A stretch of 64,000 nt of DNA from Carya illinoinensis (lineage: Eukaryota > Streptophyta > Magnoliopsida > Fagales > Juglandaceae), in NCBI RefSeq assembly GCF_018687715.1, contig NC_056753.1, positions 15,662,501-15,726,500 on the forward strand. Reading direction: 5' to 3'. The translations under genes and the position numbers were made by a program. The notes below the pieces were generated by a model. It worked only from the letters and a program-made list of their open reading frames with translations. It made no database searches and was not told the origin of the DNA. Below are positions 55,691-64,000 of this stretch, one piece after another; the first letter of the stretch is position 1, and every line of letters begins with the position of its first letter.

Positions 55691-58600
55691 GCAACCTCAT
55701 TACCTAATCTATGGACATATTGGATAGTACATAAGTTAAACCTTCTCATAAGATTCTTGGTTTCCTGCCGCACATGAAATAAAATAGAAAAAGAAGCAAC
55801 TATTTCATCTTGAATAGCCTTGATCACATCAAACAATCACTCTAGAACAAGCTGAGTAATCCCTCGTTTCAAGCAGAATTGTAACCCTCTAAGCATTGCA
55901 AGTAGATCCATGGCTTTTGGTTCAGCGAAATTATGTTCTTTCATATTGACAACAAATAAAATCTCACCATTCTGGTCTCTTAAGATTGCCTCTACACCTA
56001 CATTTTATTGATTAGAGAACATGGTTCCATCTAAATTAAGTTTAACCAAACCAAATAAAGGTGGCTTTCATTTGCAATAATACTTCATATTTGATTCTGG
56101 AGATTGAGTCTGGTCCTGAGTATATTTCTGCAATGACAAGGCTTGAGCTACAACCTGTTTTGGATTGAGAATTAACTTGTCATGCATTTTGTTCTTTCTA
56201 AACCAAAATCCCCAAGCCATTAAAAAGAACAACCCCATCTTTTCAGTTGAGCCTCTATCATGTATATTTAAGGCAATTTGTAGAAAACTTCTTTGAACTT
56301 CACTATCAACCACAACAAGTAACACCTGTGTCCAGGTGTTTTGAATAGAAAGGCAGTGTAATAAAGCATGTGATATGCATTCTGGGACATCATTGCACAA
56401 ACTGCATATGGGATCCATATTGACACGTTTATGGATCAGATTCTCAATGGTTGGCAGACAATTCTTACATGCTTTCCAAGCAAATATATTGACTTTGTGA
56501 GGGATCTTCAACTTCCATAGACTTTTCCATAAATGAAGTAGTTGTTGATGGTGAGAACTTCCAACATCTGGCCCAAACTCTCTGTCTGTCAATAACTTGT
56601 AAGTTGTTTTTACTTTTACTGAGAATCTTCCATCCTTTGCTTGCCTCCATATGATCATATCTTCCCCGCCCTCTGGATTATGTACAATATACAACATATC
56701 AGTAAAAATACTTGGATTGAAGAGAGCTCTTAGCTTCTGTATGTCCACCATTTTGTATTGCTATCAATCAAAGTATCAACTGTGTCATCTCTACTTTGTA
56801 TTGGTATGCAGACAAATTCTTGTTGTAATGAGTTATGACCGGGAATCCAAAAGTCTTGCCATATTTTAATCTTTCTTCCATCTCCTACACGCCATTGGCA
56901 ACCCTTCATCAAATAGGATTTAGCTTCCCATATACCCCTCAAAGCATAGGAGGGACTATATCCTAGTTTTGTCTCAAGGAAATCAAAATGTGGAAAGTAC
57001 TTTGCTTTAAAAAGCTTATGAAGAAGAGTATCATTTTCTTGTAAAATACTCCATCATTGTTTTGTTAAAAGAGCCATGTTGAACTTCCTGAGATTTAAAA
57101 TCCTATACCACCATGGAATTTTCATCCACACAACTTGCTCCAACTTACCCAATGGATCTTTCTTTCATTTTCTTTTTTGCCCTACCAAAATTATGCCATC
57201 ACTTCTTCCAATTTCTTACATAAGTAATCAGTCAACTTGAAGCAACTCATAGCATAAGTTGGAATGGATAGAGCCACTGCTTTGATAAGAATCTCTTTGC
57301 CTTCTTGTGAAAGTTGTTTTCTTTCCATGTTTGAAGTTTCTGCCATACCCGATGTTTGACTCCATAAAATGCCTTTGCTTTTGCTTTTCCAATCATGGGT
57401 GGTAATTCCAAATATTTTTCATATTGCTGAACCATACCACCCCCCATAACGCCATAATATATTCTGTCATATCAGCCCTTGTGTTTCTGCTAAAGACCAT
57501 AGAAGTTTTTATTCTTATTGATCTTCTAACCTGACGCCATCTCATACTTCTCCAACAACTCCTGGATCTATTGATTGTATTGACATCAGCCTTGCAAAAA
57601 ATTACACTATCATTTGCAAAAAGCAGATGGTTGATTCTTAGTGCCCTTCTACAGATATGTATGCCTTGTATGCCATGCTGTCTATCTACTTGTCTCAATA
57701 AATGGTTCAGTCCTTTAGTGCACAAAAGAAAAAGATAAGGGGACAAAGGATCCCTTTGTCTTAATCCTCTGCTAGGAATTATATGTCTAGTTGGTAGCCC
57801 ATTGATAAGAATATAAAAGGAAACAGAAGTAACACACTTCATAACGAGATGATTCAGTTTTGCATCCAACCCCAAGGTCTCTATCATTTTTTCCAAAAAC
57901 TCTCATTCTACTCTATCATAAGACTTACTCATATCCAGTTTAATGGACATATATCCCTTCTTTCCAACTCTTTTTTGTTGCAAAAAATGAATAATATCAT
58001 ATGCAATGAATACATTATCAGAAATTAACCTGCCTGGTACAAAGACACTTTGTGAATCAGATATAATACTAGGGAGGATTAGTTTAAGCCTATTAGCCAA
58101 CACTTTTGAAATAAGTTTTTAAGTGACATTACAAAGGCTAATAGGTTTGAAATCAGATACATGCATAGGAGATTATTTTTTAGGAATCAATGCAATGAAG
58201 GTCTTGTTCAAAGCTGATGGGAACTCACCCTCATTCAGCACATACAACATAGCCTTTGTCACAGAATCTCCAATAAAGTGTCAATATTTTTGGAAAAAGA
58301 TAGGGGACATACCATCAGGACCAGGGGCTTTAGTATGATGCATTTGTTGCAAGGCCTTATGCACTTCTTCTGCAATGAAGTCAATAGTCAGTTGTGCATT
58401 CATATGGTTTGTCACTTTTCTCTACATGTTTGACATAAACTCCATCGATCCTCTTTGAGCTGATGAAGTATAGAGGGATTAAAAGTAATCTACAATAATC
58501 ATATCCCTCTGGTCTCTCTTTTTTCTTACACCATTTTCATCCTGCAACCATCTAATAAAATTCTTCTTTCTTTTGTGAGAAGCTTTTGTATGGAAGTATT

Positions 58601-59128
58601 TAGAATTTTGATCACTAGCCTATAACCACATGGACTTTGCACTTTGATGTCACATAAGTTCTTCTCTACCAAGCAATTTCTACACCTCATCTCAAGCCTT
58701 AGCATGCTTTTCTAACTTTGAGAAAGTAGGGTCTATGTCCTGAGCTTTTGCAAGTTCTTTTTTATCCAACTCCAGTTGCTTATGAACCATACCAAAAGTA
58801 TGCTTATTCCAGTATGATAACTCGAGGCTACACTCTTCAGTTTTGCTCATAACATCTTCAAAAGTTCCATTCCTCAGCCTACCTTGCCAAACATTTTTAA
58901 TGAGCTGTTTACACCCTTCTTCCCTCATCCATATAGCTTCAAATCTAAAAGGCTTTCTTCCTCTCCTTGGCTCATATCCACCCTCAGTATCTACCCACAA
59001 AGGAATATGATTAGAATATGCTACAACCCAATGAGTAACAATAGCCAAAGGATAGCACTAGCACCAAGAAGAATTTACTAGAAATCGATCTAGCCTTTCA
59101 CTTATACTAGATGCACCCTCCCTTTTGT
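55691..59128 (-). pseudogene. LINE ORF2: endonuclease end, RT, zf-RVT and RNase H (decayed)
   Basis: In reading order: endonuclease C-terminus at 59127 (RNKREGASSISERLDRFLVN); linker (FRFEAIWMREEGCKQLI, ~58950); RT from about 58103 ([52 protein letters not shown]) whose catalytic box reads HLLFANDSVIF instead of the usual F/YADD; then GCQWRVGDGRKIKIWQDFW, the RT zinc-binding part (CKNCLPTIENLIHKR, CSLCNDVPECISHALLHC, ~56400) and RNase H (LVKLNLDGTMFSNQ, ~56040, to YVHRLGNEVAYGL). Stops and frame changes are scattered. The 5' end is cut by the Gypsy LTR at 59133 and no poly(A) is seen at the 3' end, which meets a MITE fragment. Confidence 0.9.
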
Positions 59129-59132
59129 TGCG

Positions 59133-60443
59133 TGATTCACTCAAAAATGAATAGCACTAAAGCTATCCCAAGTGCAGGAGGATGTCGTGTAATAATTAGG
59201 AATAAATTCCTAGATCGTCTCCTCAGGGAAAGTTACTTAGAAATCAAACTCGTTGAAAAAGGTGAAAAACTTCACAAAGAGAAAATAAAATGATGGTATG
59301 TGCAATGGATGGGAGAGGACACTAGTCTTGGACTAGATTCATATTTTTGGATTTTGATTGTCGGATCGGAATGTAAAGGACTAATAGATTAAACTCAGAA
59401 ATTGATAAAACTAAATTAAGAATTAAACTAAATTAGGAAGTAATTAACAAAACATGCACTGAAATTGAAAAGCCCCAAAATCAATGTTCTAGGGTTCATC
59501 ATTATGTTCAAATCACAAATTCTCAAATTAAACCACCGTAATTGTAATCACCACTAAAATGAAAGTTTAACGAAACGATAAAAATAAATAACATGAATTG
59601 AATGAATAACAAATAAATTTCTCAAACGTCTAAATCAAAATTCTCTAAAATAATTCAGAAACTCAAAACTGAAATAAAATAGCAAGTAGGGAATTGAAAA
59701 GATCAAGCCAGTTGAATGGAGATGAAGATTCGAAGCGGTGGAGGAGGCTGAACTGCAGTGGCAATTGGACCCCTCAAGGAGTTCTTCAATCTGCTGCAGT
59801 GTGAGTGAATGATCCAGTGGAAACTGTGTAGCTGCGTGAATGATCGATTGAATGAATCCTCCTCTTCGAATCTGAACGAAAATCAAAGGAAAAATGAATT
59901 CTAAGTGTTTCTCTACTCAAAAAACCGAGTTTTCCAGCCCAAGAGTCGTCCTAAGATGTAAAAAAAAATATATATATACTCTGACGGCGGAATGAATCCT
60001 GATCTGTAAAAATGCGATATTCGCTCGAGCGGAGTGTCGAGCGAACATCGAGCGTTCGACTCTGCCTAAGTTCGCTCGAGCGGCCTGTCGAGCGAACATC
60101 GAGCGTTCGACTCTGCCTGAATTCGCTCGAGCGGCCAAATGGCTCCGCTCGAGCGATCTCTTTTCCCACATCTCGCTCGAGCCCACTGTCGAGCGGAAGT
60201 CGAGCATTTGAATCTGCCTGACTTCGCTCGAGCGGCCAGAAGCAGCCACTCGAGCGAAATGTACCATAATCCATATTAATTGGCAGTTGATAAAATTAGA
60301 GCAGAAATTCATGCTTTTAATCAATTAAAATCACAATTTTGATTTATTCATTGTTCCATATAAAACCAATGATAAAGTAATGAAAGAATTAATATATATT
60401 GGTTCCAAAAGCATTAAAAATGCAATAATTCAACTCAATCACA
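59133..60443 (-). mobile_element. 3' LTR (1311 bp) of the minus-strand Athila-like Gypsy element
   Basis: On the minus strand the LTR starts TGTGATTGAGTTGAATTATT directly after a polypurine tract and ends GAGTGAATCA at 59133, where LINE endonuclease codons begin. Order within: AT-rich U3, the CTCGAG array (60258-60022), a TATA-like TATATATA near 59975, then leader sequence and the CCTGAGGAGACGATCTAGG block that it shares with the solo LTR ending at 41636. The 5' LTR must lie beyond the window. Confidence 0.85.
60022..60258 (-). repeat. Second array of seven CTCGAG palindromes
   Basis: Seven CTCGAG sites between 60024 and 60254 with the same order and spacers as 26194-26430 when reverse-complemented (TTCAGGCAGAGTCGAACGCT, CGATGTTCGCTCGACA). 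It lies ~45 bases upstream of the LTR TATA-like box. The frames at 59917-60324 come from this array and are not genes. Confidence 0.9.
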
Positions 60444-60456
60444 CCCCCCAACTAGC
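60444..60456 (-). other. Polypurine tract of the Gypsy element
   Basis: Minus strand GCTAGTTGGGGGG immediately precedes the LTR start TGTGATTGAG. The G-run directly 5' of the 3' LTR is the primer site for plus-strand DNA synthesis. It fixes the LTR boundary at 60443. Confidence 0.8.
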
Positions 60457-61493
60457 ATTTTGCTAATCTTTGAGCAAAATAGTGAAAATTAATTGAGATG
60501 AATATTGCATAAAGATCGAAATTCAAACAAAAACAATCAAACACAATTCTGAATTCTCACAAAAGTGACACGTTACTACTCAACCCCCAAGGGTTATACC
60601 CATCAAGACTATCTTAACAATCTTTCACATAGAATTAAGGCAAATGTTTCAGAACTCAAATGTGTGTGTGGAGCTAGATCGGTTGTGTGTTCCTCATTAC
60701 TAGCCATGATTTGCCTTAGGATTTTTCAACCTTAAAATTAATCATTGCTGATTCTAACTACCTCAAAGCCCAAGGGTCTAACAGTTTTCACGCCGGCTCT
60801 GTTTTTAAAGGTTGGACACTCAACCCCAAAGTCTTGGGTAACTGTTTCTAGCCCTTTTTACTTAGGAAAGTTCACTAAGTTGCCTTTATTCCTTTTTTCT
60901 CTTTTTTTTTTCTTTCTTTTTTTTTTCTTTTCATTCTAATCTTTTCAAATCCTTTTCCCTTTTTTTTTCTTTGTTTTCTTTTTTTCTTTTTTGGCATGGC
61001 TCGGTAGTCCTGCAGTTTACTTCTCCAGTGTTAAATCAATGAATGGTAAATAAGGAACACTACAAGCGTAAGCATGTGCAAAATGTCCTTCAAAATTTGC
61101 CTTTCATTCTACAAAAATTTTATCAAGTTTCATCTCAATAAGCATAACATCCCGGTGTTTCAAGCCACATATCAACAAAATATGATGCATCAAAAATCAT
61201 GCTCTATGTTTAAGCTTGAAAATAAATCTTCACAAATGATCCCGCTCAACTACTCCACCAAGATGCTCAAATTTCACAAATCTTTATTTATTTATTTATT
61301 TTTTTTTAAACTGTGCACACATGCTACCCCCCAACTAGTGAGAGACATAGTCCTCAATGAGTCGAACGAAAGAAAAAAAAAGTGCACAGAACTAAGCAAG
61401 CAAAACAAACAATCAACATGAAATATAAAATCAAAGCAAAAGAACAAATAAAAACAATGCAAGTAAAGAAAACTGTAAAGAAAGAGAAACAAA
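60457..61493 (-). other. Non-coding region between integrase and 3' LTR
   Basis: About 1 kb with T-rich tracts (60890-61000) and no env-like frame. A second polypurine-like element, CTAGTTGGGGGGTAG on the minus strand, lies at about 61325-61338. The 61074-61421 and 61382-61582 plus frames are not supported. Confidence 0.55.
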
Positions 61494-62801
61494 TCAAAAC
61501 ACTTCCCTGGGGTCTTGCACAAGCAAGATCTCTTCATGTGGATCAAAGACCTTCAGAAATGACTTTAGAAGTTGTCCGTTGACAGTGAAGCTATTACCAT
61601 TCTTCGGATTGACAATGTCTACCACACCATGAGGATGAACGGTCTTTACAATGTACGGCCCACTCCATCGAGATTTCAACTTTCCAGGAAAAATGTGCAA
61701 GCGAGAGTTGTAAAGAAGGACTTCCTGGCCAAGTGTGAAATGCTTTGGATGAATTTTCTGATCATTCAGAATTTTCATGCGTTCCTTTGCAATTTGAGCG
61801 TTGTCATAAGCATTCCGACGAGCTTCATCCAATTCATTGATCTGCAATTTTCTCAACCCTGAAGCTTCATCAAGTGACATGTTAACATATTTTATGGCCC
61901 AAAGAGCTCGATGCTGAATATCAACAGGTAAATGACAAGTTTTATCATAAACTAATCGATAAGGAGACATCCCTAGATTTGTTTTAAAAGCTGTCCTATA
62001 AGCCCACAAAGCATCAAGAAGTTTAACCGACCAATCTTTCCTATTAGGCTTGATGGTTTTCTCTAAAATAATTTTTATCTCTCTATTTGCCAATTCAGCC
62101 TGCCCATTTGTTTGAGGGTAATAAGGGGTAGAAACTCTGTGTGTAATACCATATTGCTTCACAAGTGTAGAAAATGGTTTGTTGAAAAAATGAGAACCCC
62201 CATCACTTATAATAACTTTTGGCATGCCAAAACGAGCAAACAAAGATTGCAAAAATTTCAGGACAACATGATGGTCATTTGTTTTGCAAGCAATGACCTC
62301 CACCCATTTTGAAACATAATCCACAACTAAAAAAATATATGTGTTTCCAAAAAAAACCGGAAAAGGTCCCATGAAGTCTATTCCCCAACAATCAAAAATT
62401 TCTAAAGTCAGAATAGGGGAAAGAGGCATCATGTCTCTTTTGCTAATGGATCCCAATTTTTAACAAGGCTTACAAGTCTTGCAAAAATTATAAGCATCTT
62501 TAAACATGGAAGGCCAGTAAAAACTGCTTTGCAAAATTTTTGAAACTGTTTTCTTTGCTGAAAAATGACCACCACATGCACCCATATGACAAAATCTCAA
62601 AACAGAAGAAAACTCATCATCAGGAATGCATCTTCGAATCAATTGGTCCGAACAATATTTAAAAAGATATGGATCATCAAAATAAAAGTGTCGTACCTCA
62701 GAGAGAAACCGACGCTTATCTTGGGTGGACCATTCAGAAGGCATTCTCTCAGTCACTAGATAATTGACTATGTCAGCATACCAGGGAGCTCTATCAACCA
62801 C
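61494..62801 (-). pseudogene. Athila-like Gypsy integrase with zinc-binding domain (one internal stop)
   Basis: From 62801: APWYADIVNYLVTERMP, then the HHCC zinc-binding part (RFCHMGACGGHFSAKKTVSK, CKTCKPC), a stop at 62458-62460 where CAA-to-TAA would explain the change, then the catalytic core with all three acidic residues: [16 protein letters not shown] and [12 protein letters not shown]. It continues through [20 protein letters not shown] to the C-terminal [20 protein letters not shown] and a natural end at 61494. Integrase inserts the retrotransposon cDNA into the host genome. Apart from the one stop, the 320-residue core is open, so this copy is fairly young. Confidence 0.92.
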
Positions 62802-62861
62802 AAACAGCTGCTCATCCGGGAAATTATTATCAAGAGGAAGGCTGGCATTTGAAGAAGGAGA

Positions 62862-64000
62862 TTATGACAATCTAGAGAGGTGGTCAGCTACCACGTTTTC
62901 AACTCCTTTCTTGTCCTTAATGTTGATGTTGAACTCTTGAAGTAATAGAATCCAGCGAATCAAGCGTGGCTTTGCATCTTTCTTAGCCAACAAATACTTA
63001 AGAGCAGAGTGGTCAGTGAAAATAGTAACATGAGAACCAAGAATATAAGTCTGAAATTTATCAAGTGCAAAAACCACTGCAAGCAATTCTTTTTCAGTAG
63101 TGGTATAATTTTTCTGGGCATCATTCAAGGTCCTACTAGCATAATAAATCACAAATGGCCTATTATCCACCCGCTGCCCCAAAACAGCTCCTAAGGCATA
63201 GTCACTAGCATCTGTCATAATCTCAAAGGGAAGATCCCACTGCGGAGGTTGCACAATAGGTGCAGTGGTAAGCGATTTCTTAAGGGTATCAAAAGATTTT
63301 TGGCACTCATCAGTCCAAACAAATTCAATATCATTTTTTAAAAGAGTGCACAAAGGTTTTGCAATAGAACTAAACCCTTGAATAAACCGCCTATAAAAGC
63401 CAGCATGACCAAGAAAAGAACGAATATCCCTAACTGTCCTAGGAATAGGAAGTTTAGATATTAATTCAATCTTTGCCTTGTTAACCTTTATACCCTCAGA
63501 AGAAACAATATGCCCCAATACAATGCCCTAAGTGACCATAAATTGGCATTTCTCCCAATTAAGTAAAAGATTTTTTTCCTCACATCTCTGGAGAATACGT
63601 GCCAAATTATGCAAACAACTCTCAAAGGATTTTCCAAAAACAGAGAAATCATCCATGAATATTTCACAAATGTCATCAATCATATCAGAAAAAATACTCA
63701 TCATGCATCTCTGAAAAGTAGCTGGAGCATTACACAACCCAAAAGGCATTCTAGTAAAAGCAAAAGTGCCAAAAGGACAGGTGAAAGTGGTTTTCTCCTG
63801 ATCCTCAGGTGCTACAGCAATTTGATAATAACCAGAATAGCCATCCAAGAAACAATAATATGCATTACCAGCTACTCTTTCCAAAATTTGATCCAAGAAT
63901 GGTAAAGGAAAATGATCCTTCCTACTGGCTGAGTTAAGTTTTCTATAGTCAATGCACATTCTCCAGCCAGTAACCATTCTAGTTGGAATCAACTCATTTT
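62862..64000 (-). pseudogene. Athila-like Gypsy RT and RNase H, running off the window
   Basis: From the window edge: IPTRMVTGWRMCIDYRKLN, FLDGYSGYYQIAVAPEDQEK, MPFGLCNAPATFQRCMMSIF, catalytic EIFMDDFSVFG, NLLLNWEKCQFMVT, a stop near 63527, [20 protein letters not shown], then RNase H with its acidic residues ([49 protein letters not shown]) and [10 protein letters not shown] before a stop at 62862. The DHLSRL ending and GHIVS-GIEVDKAK-type motif are typical of the Athila lineage. Protease, gag and the 5' LTR lie beyond 64000. With the integrase entry this makes three stops in the visible polyprotein. Confidence 0.92.

Noticed and set aside
60457..61493. Env-like gene expected in some Athila elements
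   Set aside because: No frame with membrane segments or a signal sequence is present between integrase and the LTR; the region is T-rich and short.

Overview
This is nuclear DNA from a flowering plant, almost certainly a eudicot. It has short GT-AG-split genes in an AT-rich background, and most of the rest is transposon-derived: Tat-like and Athila-like Ty3/Gypsy elements, a Copia fragment, LINEs, tRNA-type SINEs and MITEs. Several MITE and LINE-tail families look like those of Fagales trees (walnut, hickory, oak). That placement is an inference from remembered sequence style, not a search result.

Three host genes are supported. (1) On the minus strand, 19608 down to 2819, an 11-exon gene can be assembled with every junction GT-AG and every phase matching. 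It encodes a 274-residue secreted or lumenal cysteine-rich protein of the DUF2054 / SPRING (C12orf49) family. Its introns are full of repeats: MITEs, a ~2.5 kb LTR, two SINEs, LINE fragments and several extremely short LINE-tail insertions. (2) On the plus strand, 46122-46502, a compact single-exon gene encodes an L18p/L5e ribosomal-like protein. (3) On the plus strand, 48371-50348, a three-exon gene encodes a 486-residue DUF604 (GT31-like) Golgi glycosyltransferase.

From 22.7 to 44.6 kb lies a nested pile of retroelements. Its core is a decayed plus-oriented Tat-type Gypsy element: LTR remnant from 28566, pol with two RNase H domains and an integrase, a higher-order tandem repeat at 34.7-36.1 kb, and a long antisense ORF (42302 down to ~37536) with a gypsy-type Transposase_28-like domain and a coiled coil. 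Two solo LTRs have landed in it. One lies in the last codons of pol (32356-34532, perfect 5-bp TACTG duplication) and one in the antisense ORF (39750-41636). The 3' end of a second, oppositely oriented Tat element lies at 23.5-25.4 kb. LTR fragments fill the rest, one carrying a striking array of CGCTCGAGCG palindromes just upstream of its TATA box.

From 51.7 kb to the end is more nested transposon DNA: a solo LTR (51721-53753), a Copia integrase fragment, a 3.4 kb minus-strand LINE, and, inserted into that LINE's endonuclease region, a minus-strand Athila-like Gypsy element that runs off the window edge. The last has its 3' LTR at 59133-60443, a polypurine tract, and integrase, RNase H and RT with only three internal stops. 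Its LTR carries the same palindrome array.

No CRISPR, rRNA or true tRNA gene was found. The host genes are unrelated neighbours and show no common pathway.
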